NCBI RefSeq assembly: GCF_009982895.1
Contig: NZ_WXZL01000014.1
Location: 1-64,000 of the forward strand
DNA length: 64,000 nucleotides
From: Deinococcus alpinitundrae
Lineage (GTDB): Bacteria > Deinococcota > Deinococci > Deinococcales > Deinococcaceae
Direction of reading: 5' to 3'
In this document: positions 41,280-52,152 of the stretch, piece by piece
Position numbering within the stretch: position 1 is the first letter of the stretch
Layout of the letters: each line of letters starts with the position of its first letter
The notes under the pieces: generated by a model
What the model saw: only the letters and a program-made list of their open reading frames with translations
Told to the model about the DNA's origin: nothing
Database searches by the model: none
Translations under genes and position numbers: made by a program

Positions 41280-41749
41280 GTGATGATCTCAAGGCCCACG
41301 TCCGCGACCTGCTCACCGAGCGCCAGGCCCACCTGCAACTCGGCGACGTGCTGGAGGGCTTTCCCGTTGAGCAAATCAATGAGGACGTGGGGCTGCCCTA
41401 CACCGCCTGGGGCCTGCTGTGGCACCTCTGGTTTACCCAGCGCGACATTCTGGAATTTGTGCGCGACGCGGAATACCGCGAGAAAATCTGGCCCACCGAT
41501 TACTGGCCCAGATCGCCCGGCACGCCGCAGAGTTGGGCACAGATGGCGCAGGGCTTTCAGGACGATCTGGCCACTTTCTTGGAGCTGTTCGCGGCCGCCG
41601 ATCCGCTGGCGGTGGTACCGAATGGTGACGGTCCAGACGGCGGCCAGCAGACTTGGCTGCGCGAGGCCCTGCTGATCGCCGACCATACCGCCTACCACCT
41701 GGGGCAGTTGGTGGTAGTGCGGCGACTGCTGGATGCGTCCAGCAGCTGA
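41276..41749 (+). CDS. DinB/YfiT superfamily protein
   Basis: A 157-residue four-helix-bundle protein of the DinB superfamily. Candidate metal ligands are His in WGLLWHLWF and the pair in DHTAYHLGQ, matching the family's His triad. The superfamily includes bacillithiol and mycothiol transferases, maleylpyruvate isomerase and other thiol-dependent enzymes. The GTG start at 41276 overlaps the metF stop, so it is the third gene of the SAM-controlled operon. This suggests a role linked to methyl, folate or thiol metabolism, but none is proven. Confidence 0.8.
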   Translation: MSDDLKAHVRDLLTERQAHLQLGDVLEGFPVEQINEDVGLPYTAWGLLWHLWFTQRDILEFVRDAEYREKIWPTDYWPRSPGTPQSWAQMAQGFQDDLATFLELFAAADPLAVVPNGDGPDGGQQTWLREALLIADHTAYHLGQLVVVRRLLDASSS

Positions 41750-42111
41750 AGCTCAGGCTCTCTTGCGGCGCCCCTCAGTGGGAAGTTAGTCGAAACGAAA
41801 CGCCCTGCGGACCCGCCGTGCAATAGAAGCGCCGGGGAGCGCTCCCGCCGATGACTAGCTTGGACTCGACGCAGGCCGTCCGGGTCCGGTGCGCCCGACT
41901 TAAGCAGCGCCCGGCAGCACCTCAAAACTGTCCTGGGTGACCGGCTCGCCCAGCCCAGGTGCTGCCGCGAACTGATTGGCAGAAAATCCACCGTGCAGCG
42001 CTCGACCAGCGCGCCGAGCAGCCACCGTCCAGACGGACACACGAACTGGAGATAGGGCGAACGGCATGCTCTCATCCCGCGCCGCCCCGCGCAGCGGGAC
42101 ATCCAGATATA
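41750..42111. other. 362-base gap with possible gene remnant
   Basis: No intact gene. On the minus strand one frame ends with [16 protein letters not shown] then DSFEVLPGAA and a stop at 41899-41901, which reads like the C-terminus of a lost enzyme, but the frame is not open upstream. It may be a decayed gene. No terminator for the metH operon is recognised. Confidence 0.3.
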
Positions 42112-42144
42112 GTTGACAAAGTTAGTCATCTTGTGCGCTATCAT
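42112..42144 (+). promoter_or_regulatory. operator and promoter of the orphan binding-protein gene
   Basis: The dyad GTTGA-CAAAGTTAG-TCA (42112-42128) covers TTGACA (42113-42118), a perfect -35 hexamer. A -10-like TATCAT (42139-42144) is six bases before the ATG, though the spacing from TTGACA is 20. Same dyad spacing as the operators of the sulfur locus. Confidence 0.5.
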
Positions 42145-42150
42145 CTCACC

Positions 42151-43140
42151 ATGCAACGAACCGCCCTTTTCCTCGGCCTGGCGCTCACGGTCCCGGCCCA
42201 ATTTCAATTGGCACAGGCCCAATCCACTCCGCCCGCCCAGCTGCGCCTCGGCGTGTTTCCCAATGTGACGCACGCGGCAGGCCTGGTCGGCATTCAGAAG
42301 GGGCTAATTCAGAAAGAACTAGGCAGCACCAAGCTGGTCGTCAGCGAGTTTGCCAATGGCTCGCAGGTCAACGAGGCCTTCGCGGCGGGGGCCATTGACG
42401 CGTCCTACGTCGGTCCCGGCCCGGCCATCAACGCCTTCTTGCGCGGCGTGCCGATTCAGATCTATGCCGGAGCCGCCAACGCGGGCGCGGTACTGGTGGC
42501 CAGAAACGGCAGCGGGATTCGCAACGTCAAGGCCCTCTCGGGCAAGAAGGTGGCGGTGCCCACGCGCGGCTCGACCCAGGACATCAGCCTGCGCCACCTG
42601 CTGCACGAGAACGGCCTCAAGGCCAGCGACGAGGGCGGCACGGTCACGGTGATTCCGATTGACCCGGCCAACATGCCCGCCGCCTTCGCCAGCAACCAGG
42701 TGGACGCCGCGCTGGTGCAGGAACCCTGGGGCGCGGTGATGGAGTCGCAGGGCGCGAAACTGATCGCCAACGAAAAGGCCATCTGGAACGGCGGCGACTA
42801 CACGACCACCGTGCTGGTCGTCAGTACCGATTACGCCAAGAAGAACCCGGAGGCGGTTAAGGCCCTGCTGCGCGGGCACTTGGCGGCCATCAATTTCATC
42901 AAGTCCAGCAATGCCGGAGCGCAGAAAGCCGTCAGCGACGAGATCTATAGCTTTACCGGCAAGCGCCCCAGCAGTGCCGACTTGTTCAAGGGACTGGCCC
43001 GCACCCGCATCACTTATGACATCAACCTCAAGACGCTCGCCGAGTACGCGCAGCTCAACATGGAAGCCGGATTTGCCCGTGCCGTGCCGGACCTGGGCAA
43101 GCTGGTCGATCTGAGCTGGGTCAAAGCGCTGACGAAGTAA
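42151..43140 (+). CDS. orphan ABC substrate-binding protein, SsuA/NrtA family
   Basis: A 329-residue binding protein with a signal peptide (about 1-24) that is clearly paralogous to the one at 28156: [45 protein letters not shown] and [27 protein letters not shown] segments line up one for one. No permease or ATPase gene is beside it, so it probably uses the transporter at 29148-30823 or another one elsewhere. It shares that locus's dyad operator. The ATG follows TATCAT by six bases with no ribosome binding site. Confidence 0.86.
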   Translation: MQRTALFLGLALTVPAQFQLAQAQSTPPAQLRLGVFPNVTHAAGLVGIQKGLIQKELGSTKLVVSEFANGSQVNEAFAAGAIDASYVGPGPAINAFLRGVPIQIYAGAANAGAVLVARNGSGIRNVKALSGKKVAVPTRGSTQDISLRHLLHENGLKASDEGGTVTVIPIDPANMPAAFASNQVDAALVQEPWGAVMESQGAKLIANEKAIWNGGDYTTTVLVVSTDYAKKNPEAVKALLRGHLAAINFIKSSNAGAQKAVSDEIYSFTGKRPSSADLFKGLARTRITYDINLKTLAEYAQLNMEAGFARAVPDLGKLVDLSWVKALTK

Positions 43141-43155
43141 GCCGCAGCGGCCGGG

Positions 43156-43533
43156 CTATTTGAGCCAGCCGGGCCGCGCCTGCGCGCCGTCTTCGCGGAA
43201 AAACTGAACGCCCGCCACCGAGATGATCAGCCACTCGGCGTCCACCGGGCCGGTGTTGTCTATCCGGTGCAGGGCATTGGCGGGGACGATCAGGGTGTCA
43301 CCCGCCCGCAGCTCGGTGGGCTGCTCGCCGCCACTAACGGTGACCTGGCCGGAGAGCAGCACCATGACTTCCTCGCGGTTCTGGGTATGGGCCGGGTTGA
43401 AGCCGCCGGGAGTCTGGCGCTGGCGCACCACGCTGACTTCCTGAGCGCCCAGGCTCGGCGTTGCCAGCGCTGTTCCAAAATTGCCGTTGGGTGACTCGAT
43501 CGGTTGCTGGTCTTGAATGGGGTGTACGATCAT
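43156..43533 (-). CDS. cupin domain protein
   Basis: A 125-residue single-domain cupin. The metal motif is present as NPAHTQNREEVMVLLSG (His, then Glu) and a second His in ANALHRIDN, giving a usual cupin metal site. Small cupins of this kind act as dioxygenases, isomerases or small-molecule sensors, and function cannot be set from sequence. The start is the ATG at 43533 with GGAGAG upstream. It is divergent from the MarR regulator, a layout in which the regulator often controls its neighbour. Confidence 0.85.
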   Translation of the reverse strand: MIVHPIQDQQPIESPNGNFGTALATPSLGAQEVSVVRQRQTPGGFNPAHTQNREEVMVLLSGQVTVSGGEQPTELRAGDTLIVPANALHRIDNTGPVDAEWLIISVAGVQFFREDGAQARPGWLK

Positions 43534-43625
43534 TTTCTCTCCTGTCGGATGGGCTCCTGAACGCTTCAGGTCCCGACCCGGCACTATGGTAAGGTAACTT
43601 TCCTACTTAGACAAGGGGCTTTCCT

Positions 43626-44105
43626 ATTTTACTACCCTCTGATCTTCCCTTCCCCGATTCAGCCACGCTCGAGCAGGCGAGACAAGATCACCTTGGCCGC
43701 TGGCTTCACCGTGCTGCCCGCGCCTTCAACGTGCTGGCGCTCGAACACCTGCACCGGCGTGGGCACACCGCCCTCAGCCTGGCCCATACCAATCTGCTGC
43801 CGCACCTGAGCGCCGAGGGCAGCCGCATCGTCACGCTGGCTGGTCGCGCCGGAATGACCAAACAGGCCGCCGGTCAACTGGTGGCCGAACTGGAAAAGCA
43901 CGGTTACCTCGAACGCCAGGCCGATCCACAAGATGGCCGCGCGGTGCGGGTGGCGTTTACAGCGGCGGGCTGGCAATACCTGCTCGACGCCCAGGAGATC
44001 AAGCGGGCCATTGAGCAGGAATACCGTGAGCGGTTGGGGGAGCTGTTATGGACACAGCTCAACGACGCGCTGCGGATTCTGGTGGACGGTGCGCCGGAGA
44101 GCTAG
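43626..44105 (+). CDS. MarR family transcriptional regulator, start uncertain
   Basis: A winged-helix MarR regulator. The recognition helix region is GMTKQAAGQLVAELEKHGYLERQ and the wing DPQDGRAVRVAFT. The only usual start codon is a GTG at 43731 (124 residues), which has no ribosome binding site and would cut off the first dimerisation helix. The frame is open from 43611 and reads as that helix (LEQARQDHLGRWLHRAARAF). An ATT at 43626 lies seven bases after AAGGGG, so a rare ATT start is proposed here (159 residues). It is convergent with the PPOX gene, with the stop codons overlapping. Confidence 0.75.
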   Translation: MLLPSDLPFPDSATLEQARQDHLGRWLHRAARAFNVLALEHLHRRGHTALSLAHTNLLPHLSAEGSRIVTLAGRAGMTKQAAGQLVAELEKHGYLERQADPQDGRAVRVAFTAAGWQYLLDAQEIKRAIEQEYRERLGELLWTQLNDALRILVDGAPES

Positions 44106-44701
44106 CGGTCCTCGATCACCAGGGCGTCGTCGGGCAAGGCCACCTTGGTCTGCTCACGCAGCATCTGGACGAAGTTGGGCAAGACAGACGGCGACACGTG
44201 CTTCTCGTCGTTCCACACGTCGGAGCGCACCAGCGCCCGCCCGCAGTGCAGGAAGGCTTCCTCGACCTCGATGACGATCAGGCTGCGCGGCAGCTGGTTC
44301 TTGTAGGCAAAGCGGGCGAGCAGCGCCGGGTCGGTGGTGATGCGAGCCTTGCCGTTGACCCGGAACACCTCGGCCACCCCCGGCACCAGGAACATCAGTG
44401 CCACCTGTGGACTCACCAGGATGTTGCGCACGCTGTCGATGCGGTTGTTGCCGGGGCGATCGGGGAGCAGCAGGGTTTTCTCGTCGTGCACGTACACGAC
44501 CTGTCTCACGTCGCCGCGCGGCGAACAATCCAGGCCCTCCGGCCCGGCGGTGGCCAGTACCACCAGCGGCGACTGGGCGATGATCCGGGCAAAGTCGGCG
44601 CTGATCTGGCCACTGACTTTGTTGCTGACCACCTGGCTGGGTTTGCGGTAGATCCGGCCCAGGTCGGCGGCCTTCAGTAGGTGGGCGGGGTCGAGCTGCA
44701 T
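44102..44701 (-). CDS. pyridoxamine 5'-phosphate oxidase family flavoprotein
   Basis: A 199-residue FMN-binding split-barrel protein resembling the MSMEG_1061-type PPOX group. Seen: LVVLATAGPEGLDCSPRGD (substrate/FMN strand), LLLPDRPGNNRIDSVRNIL, VALMFLVPG and RVNGKARI. Members reduce or oxidise small flavin- or F420-linked compounds, and the natural substrate is not known. The ATG at 44701 is preferred over the open frame to 44740 because the domain begins there. Its stop overlaps the MarR stop, and it is divergent from the MATE gene (71 bases). Confidence 0.82.
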   Translation of the reverse strand: MQLDPAHLLKAADLGRIYRKPSQVVSNKVSGQISADFARIIAQSPLVVLATAGPEGLDCSPRGDVRQVVYVHDEKTLLLPDRPGNNRIDSVRNILVSPQVALMFLVPGVAEVFRVNGKARITTDPALLARFAYKNQLPRSLIVIEVEEAFLHCGRALVRSDVWNDEKHVSPSVLPNFVQMLREQTKVALPDDALVIEDR

Positions 44702-44772
44702 GCGCCAAGTGTACGGCGCACGCCCCGGCCGGCCTGACACTTGCCTGCACTCCAGCCGCGTACAGTATTCGG

Positions 44773-46191
44773 GTGAGTTTGCTTTCGCCTTCCCCGTCCG
44801 CGTCCGTCACCAGCTCCGCCACGCCGCCCACCCCCCGACGCGAACTCGTCAAGATCGCCCTGCCGGTCAGTCTGGAGTTCGTGGCGCAACTGGCGCTGGG
44901 CCTGGTCGATCAGATTATCGTGGCGCTGCTGGGCACGCTGGCGGTAGCTGGGGTGGGCTATTCCAACAGCGTCACCATGATTTTGTTTTTTACGCTCAAT
45001 GCCATCGGCGCGGGCACCAGCATTCTGGTGGCGCGGGCGCACGGAGCCGGTGACCGGGCCGCCGCTTCCCGGCTGTTCGGCGCGGCGCTGACCCTCGGCA
45101 CGCTGGTGTCGGGCCTGCTGGCCCTGCCACTGATTTTCGGCGGCGAAGGCTTTTTGCGCTTGGTCGGGGCCACCCCAGAAGTCGCTGGAGCAGGCGGTCC
45201 CTTCCTGAGCGTGGTGGCGGTGTCGCTCCCACTGGTGACCGCCGCCGCCATTTTCGGCGGGGCCCTGCGCTCCACCGGGCACGCCCGCACGCCAATGACC
45301 GTCACCATCGTGGCGGTGATTCTCAATACTGTGCTGGGCTACGCGCTGGTTACCGGCTTCGGGCCGTTTCCAAAACTGGGCGTTATCGGCGTGGGGATCT
45401 CGACCACCGCCTCGTATGCGCTGCGGGCCGGGCTACTGGCCTGGCAGACCTACGGGCGCGGCATTCTGGACGCCAGCGTGCCGCGCACCCTGGCAAGCTG
45501 GAAAAGCGTCCTCGCGCCGCTGATTCCGCTGAGCCTGCCGATGGCCGCCACCGAACTGGCCTGGAGCGGCGGCACCTTTCTGTACGCGCTGCTGGCCGGA
45601 CGGATCAGCACTGAGGCGCTGGCGGGCATGCAGCTGAGCAACACCCTGGAAGGCGTGTTCATCGTGGCCTCGCTGGGGCTGGGGTCAGCGGCCACCGTGC
45701 TGATCGGGCAGTCGCTGGGGCGAGGCAGCGCGGCGGGCGCGGCAGCCTGGGCGCGCAGCGTGCGGCGCTGGGGCCTGGTGGTGGCGCTGGTGTGTGGGCT
45801 GCTGTTCGCGCTCACCGCACCGCTGCTGGGCCTGCTGTTTCCGCACGTGGACGCGGGCGTGCGCCAGCTCGCCACCATTTCCATTCTGGTCAACGCGGCC
45901 TTTCAGGTCATCAAGGTGCAGAACATGATTCTGGGCATCGGCGTGCTGCCGGGCAGCAACGACCCACGCGGAGTGCTGCTGGGCGACGCGGTATCGGCCT
46001 TCGTGGTGGGGCTGCCGCTGGCTTACCTGCTGGCCTTTCCACTGGGGCTGGGCTTCTGGGGCCTGCTGATTGCCCGCTGCGCCGAGGAAAGTGCCAAGCT
46101 GGTCATCTTGATGTGGCGGGCCAGACGCATTCGCTGGGAGCAGCACGTCTACACGGGTGAGGGCGAAGCGCCCATCACGGTGGGACACTGA
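44773..46191 (+). CDS. MATE family efflux transporter
   Basis: A 472-residue integral membrane protein with 12 predicted transmembrane helices and the two-fold MatE repeat (first half from LPVSLEFVAQLALGLVDQI, second from IPLSLPMAATELAWSG). Such pumps export cationic drugs or metabolites using sodium or proton gradients. The GTG start at 44773 lies six bases after TACAGT (44761-44766) with no ribosome binding site, a typical leaderless arrangement. The DUF1697 gene follows after seven bases on the same strand. Confidence 0.92.
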   Translation: MSLLSPSPSASVTSSATPPTPRRELVKIALPVSLEFVAQLALGLVDQIIVALLGTLAVAGVGYSNSVTMILFFTLNAIGAGTSILVARAHGAGDRAAASRLFGAALTLGTLVSGLLALPLIFGGEGFLRLVGATPEVAGAGGPFLSVVAVSLPLVTAAAIFGGALRSTGHARTPMTVTIVAVILNTVLGYALVTGFGPFPKLGVIGVGISTTASYALRAGLLAWQTYGRGILDASVPRTLASWKSVLAPLIPLSLPMAATELAWSGGTFLYALLAGRISTEALAGMQLSNTLEGVFIVASLGLGSAATVLIGQSLGRGSAAGAAAWARSVRRWGLVVALVCGLLFALTAPLLGLLFPHVDAGVRQLATISILVNAAFQVIKVQNMILGIGVLPGSNDPRGVLLGDAVSAFVVGLPLAYLLAFPLGLGFWGLLIARCAEESAKLVILMWRARRIRWEQHVYTGEGEAPITVGH

Positions 46192-46198
46192 GCGCCCC

Positions 46199-46738
46199 GT
46201 GACGCTTCTGAAAACCATCGCACTGCTGCGCGGCGTCAACGTGGGCGGCCACCGCCGGATGCCGATGCTCCGTCTCAAGTCAGTGTTCGAGGCGTTGGAG
46301 CTTGGGGAAGTCCAAACCTACATCCAGAGCGGCAACGTGGTCTTCGGGGGCGAAACGGGCAGCGCCGAACTTGAAGCGGCCATCGAGCAGGCATTCGGGT
46401 TCCCAGTGCCGGTGATCCTGCGAAATGCCGAGCAGTGGCGGGAAGTGATGATCCACAACCCCTACTCTGTCCAGGCCGCCGTGGACGGCAGCAAGGTGCA
46501 TCTCGCATTTCTGGACGCGCCACTGCCAGCAGCAGGGCTGGATGCGTTGCTGGCCTTTCGGGGAGCGGACGAATGGCACCTCAGCGGCCCCGAACTGTAC
46601 CTGCACACCCCAGAGGGCCTGGGCCGCAGCCGACTGAGCCAGATCGTCCATCCAACCAACTTGGGGGTCGGTGTGACGACGCGCAACTGGCGCACGGTGC
46701 TGAAACTGGGGGCGCTGGTAGGGATAGAGAAACAGTGA
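46199..46738 (+). CDS. DUF1697 domain-containing protein
   Basis: A 179-residue soluble protein of the DUF1697 family: IALLRGVNVGGHRRMPM at the start, TYIQSGNVVF, then the C-terminal GRSRLSQIVHPTN and TTRNWRTVLKL. The family is common in bacteria and has no established biochemical role. GTG at 46199 chosen, seven bases after the MATE stop. The frame upstream of it overlaps the MATE gene and is not homologous. Confidence 0.85.
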   Translation: MTLLKTIALLRGVNVGGHRRMPMLRLKSVFEALELGEVQTYIQSGNVVFGGETGSAELEAAIEQAFGFPVPVILRNAEQWREVMIHNPYSVQAAVDGSKVHLAFLDAPLPAAGLDALLAFRGADEWHLSGPELYLHTPEGLGRSRLSQIVHPTNLGVGVTTRNWRTVLKLGALVGIEKQ

Positions 46739-47061
46739 CCGTGCCCTTCCTAGCCAGAGAGTGCGTGAGCGAATCAGCTGCACAGTAAAGGGTAGATCAG
46801 GAAGCTGTGCTCAGACAGGCCGCGTCGCCCAGACGGAGGTTGTCCGGCGACTTGCGGGTGGAGTGAGACACTGCTTTCTCCCGGCAAGCCGCATCAAAGA
46901 CCACTTCGCGAACGAAGCCCAACAACGGGCCGAGTTGCGTCTCGACTTGCCCTGCTGTTTACGTGCACTTGCCAACCAGTTTGCCCTTCAGCCTCGGCAT
47001 GGCGCTTGGCAAGTGCACCTTCATTCTGACCCTTGTGAGTGTGCAGTATCTCAGTACTCTC
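46739..47061. other. 323-base gap with inverted repeat downstream of carB
   Basis: No convincing gene. An open frame runs through it, but its codon use is unlike neighbours and it has no family motif. Holds the inverted repeat at 46963-47018. I see no clear terminator with a T tract for either convergent gene. Confidence 0.45.
46963..47018. repeat. 13-base perfect inverted repeat
   Basis: GTGCACTTGCCAA (46963-46975) and TTGGCAAGTGCAC (47006-47018) with a 30-base loop, 44 bases past the carB stop. No T run follows. It may be a folded 3' end, a protein site or a remnant of a mobile repeat. Confidence 0.6.
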
Positions 47062-50139
<3,078 letters not shown>

Positions 50140-50190
50140 TCTAAAAATAGAGTATGGCACGGATGGAGAAGTGGGACGCGAGGGGAATGT

Positions 50191-50334
50191 ATGGTTATGC
50201 AAAATATCCAGAAGGCACGGCAGTCCATTGAATCTGCCCAACTGGTTGTGCATGTTGCTAAGGGCAAACCTATGAAAGAGCTGAATGGTTACCCTACAGT
50301 CGGTAGCTGTATAAATCCTCTGTATTTCAGATAA
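50191..50334 (+). CDS. possible small protein in AT-rich patch
   Basis: A 47-codon frame ([15 protein letters not shown]...) with a good GAGGGG ribosome binding site five bases before the ATG. It ends NPLYFR. It lies in an AT-rich patch (about 50190-50390) unlike its surroundings, followed by a small hairpin (AAAGATT-CA-AATCTTT, 50333-50348). No family is recognised, and it may be foreign or chance. Confidence 0.3.
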   Translation: MVMQNIQKARQSIESAQLVVHVAKGKPMKELNGYPTVGSCINPLYFR

Positions 50335-50427
50335 AGATTCAAATCTTTAAAACCTAAATAAATCAAATTGCTTTATATTGTCATCTGCCTTTCCTCGTCT
50401 TGGTGGCGGCTGCGGCACAGTAGAGAT

Positions 50428-51180
50428 GTGACTCGACTCTTGAACTCCCCCGCTGCCCAACGCCTGCAAGTGGACATCTGGTCGGACATCGCCTGTCCCT
50501 GGTGCTACATCGGCAAGCGGCGCTTCGAGCAGGCACTCTCGCAGTTTGAGGGCAAAGACGACGTGGACATTGTCTGGCACAGCTTCGAACTCGATCTGTC
50601 CGCGCCGATCAGCAAACCCAGCAGCCTCAACGCCATGCGCGATGGCCTCGCCAGTAAGTACGGGCGCAGCACTGCCGAAGCCCAGGGCATGCTTGACAGC
50701 ATGGCCCAGACCGCTGCCGAAGTGGGCCTGAGCTATCACTTCGACCAGGCCCAGCCCGCCAATACCTTCCAAGCCCATCAGCTGATTCATCTGGCCACCG
50801 AGCACGGCTTGCAAGACGCCATGAAGGAGCGGCTGCTACACGCCTATTTCAGCGAGGGGCAGCACCTGGGTCAGGTGGACACGCTGGTAAAATTGGGTGC
50901 TGAAGTCGGCCTAAAAACTGAGGAAATCCGCACGGCCCTCGAAGCGCAGACCTACGCCAATGCCGTGCGCCAGGACGAAGCGCAGGCCCAGGCCTACGGC
51001 ATTCAGGGCGTGCCCTTCTTCGTGTTGGGCGGCAAGTATGGCGTTAGCGGCGCTCAGGCTCCCGAAACGCTGCTGAGCGCACTCAAACAGGTCTGGCGCG
51101 AGCAGGCTCCCCTCCAGCTGATGGGCTCTGCGGACGCGCAAGGTTGCGAGGACGGCTCGTGCGCGGTGCCGCAGGGCTGA
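50428..51180 (+). CDS. frnE: FrnE-like DsbA family disulfide isomerase
   Basis: A 250-residue thioredoxin-fold protein of the DsbA/FrnE group without a signal peptide, so cytoplasmic. The active site CPWC is at 23-26 (DIACPWCYIGKRRFEQ), the cis-Pro loop is GVPFFVLGGKYGVSGAQ, and a second pair, Cys240 and Cys245 (CEDGSC), sits in the tail. D. radiodurans FrnE is known to carry exactly such an extra C-x4-C motif and to take part in oxidative stress tolerance, so this is a close match. The GTG at 50428 is the best start. No ribosome binding site is evident. Confidence 0.9.
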   Translation: MTRLLNSPAAQRLQVDIWSDIACPWCYIGKRRFEQALSQFEGKDDVDIVWHSFELDLSAPISKPSSLNAMRDGLASKYGRSTAEAQGMLDSMAQTAAEVGLSYHFDQAQPANTFQAHQLIHLATEHGLQDAMKERLLHAYFSEGQHLGQVDTLVKLGAEVGLKTEEIRTALEAQTYANAVRQDEAQAQAYGIQGVPFFVLGGKYGVSGAQAPETLLSALKQVWREQAPLQLMGSADAQGCEDGSCAVPQG

Positions 51181-51225
51181 GTCGGCCCTCGCCAGCGCTC
51201 CATCAGCTCAATCCGTGAGCAGAAT

Positions 51226-51837
51226 TCAGCCGCATGCCACCCCGACCAGGGCCAGCGTGCGGCGAAACCTGGCCTCGTGCCACAGCATGACACCCAGGCC
51301 CAGTGCGCCCAAGCCCAGCAGGGCCAGCGGCCAGCCACTCGCCAGCAGGCCGTTCAGCCGCTGACCTGTGGGCCAGCTTGCCAGCAGCAGTGGCGTCGGC
51401 AGGGCAAAACTCAGCGGCACGCATACCACGTCCATCACGAACGAACGCCGGACGCGCTCCAGCTTCCGCGTAGCCACAGAAGCCAGCCCGAACAAAGTCG
51501 CGGCCAGCGCCGGAAGCGTCAGCACGGTCCAGAACGCCAGCCGCTCCAGCGCTGGCCCCAGCGTCAGGGCAAATACGGCACCGATACCCAGCAAATTGAC
51601 CAGCATCCCCGGCGAGAGGCCGCCCAGCCGCCAGGCGAGCTGACGCGGCGACAGGTACAGCCGCCTCAGCGCCAGCCGCACCGTTAGCGGCGACCCGAAC
51701 AGCTCGTCTGGGCTGCTGGCGTGCCCGGCGTCGCAGCGCTCGTCTTCCCAGTGGGCACGGTACTCGCTCTCCAACCGCAGCCGGGCGGCAGCAGGCAGGC
51801 CCCGGGTCGCCTCAGCCAGCCAGCGCTCCAGCGTCAC
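51226..51837 (-). CDS. membrane protein of unknown function in the PadR operon
   Basis: A 203-residue protein: an N-terminal cytoplasmic helix domain of about 60 residues (LAEATRGLPAAARLRLESEY, of the kind found before PadR-controlled permeases) and four or more transmembrane segments. I do not recognise a specific family. Its start overlaps the padR stop by four bases, an arrangement typical of PadR regulators with a small partner membrane protein. It is the last gene of a three-gene unit that begins with the lipid kinase. Confidence 0.75.
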   Translation of the reverse strand: MTLERWLAEATRGLPAAARLRLESEYRAHWEDERCDAGHASSPDELFGSPLTVRLALRRLYLSPRQLAWRLGGLSPGMLVNLLGIGAVFALTLGPALERLAFWTVLTLPALAATLFGLASVATRKLERVRRSFVMDVVCVPLSFALPTPLLLASWPTGQRLNGLLASGWPLALLGLGALGLGVMLWHEARFRRTLALVGVACG

Positions 51838-52148
51838 GTCTTGCCGCCCATCACCGCGCTCACGGCCCGGATCTGGCGCTGCCAGTCGCCCTGCACCCGC
51901 GCCAGTTCGCGGCGGCCCTTCACAGTCAGGCGGTATTCGCGCCTCAGCCGCCCACCGACCTCCACCTCGCTGCTTTCCAGGAGCTGTTCGGCCTCCAGCG
52001 CGTGAAGGGCCGGGTAGAGGGTGCCTTCCTTGGCGCTCAGCAGCCCCTCGCTACGCCCCTTGATGGCCTGGGCAATGGCGTAGCCGTGCTCGGGCTGGCG
52101 CTCCAGCACCCCCAGAATCAGCATGCGGAGCTGCTGCGTGGTGTTCAC
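51834..52148 (-). CDS. PadR family transcriptional regulator
   Basis: A 104-residue winged-helix protein: ILGVLERQPEHGYAIAQ, KEGTLYPALHALEAEQLLES and VGGRLRREYRLTVKGRREL are the standard PadR motifs. It is of the short class without a long C-terminal helix bundle. The GTG start at 52148 follows TAGACT (minus strand, 52155-52160) by six bases, and that box overlaps the stop codon of the upstream lipid kinase gene, so padR can have its own leaderless promoter. Likely controls the overlapping membrane protein gene and itself (inference). Confidence 0.9.
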   Translation of the reverse strand: MNTTQQLRMLILGVLERQPEHGYAIAQAIKGRSEGLLSAKEGTLYPALHALEAEQLLESSEVEVGGRLRREYRLTVKGRRELARVQGDWQRQIRAVSAVMGGKT

Positions 52149-52152
52149 GTGC

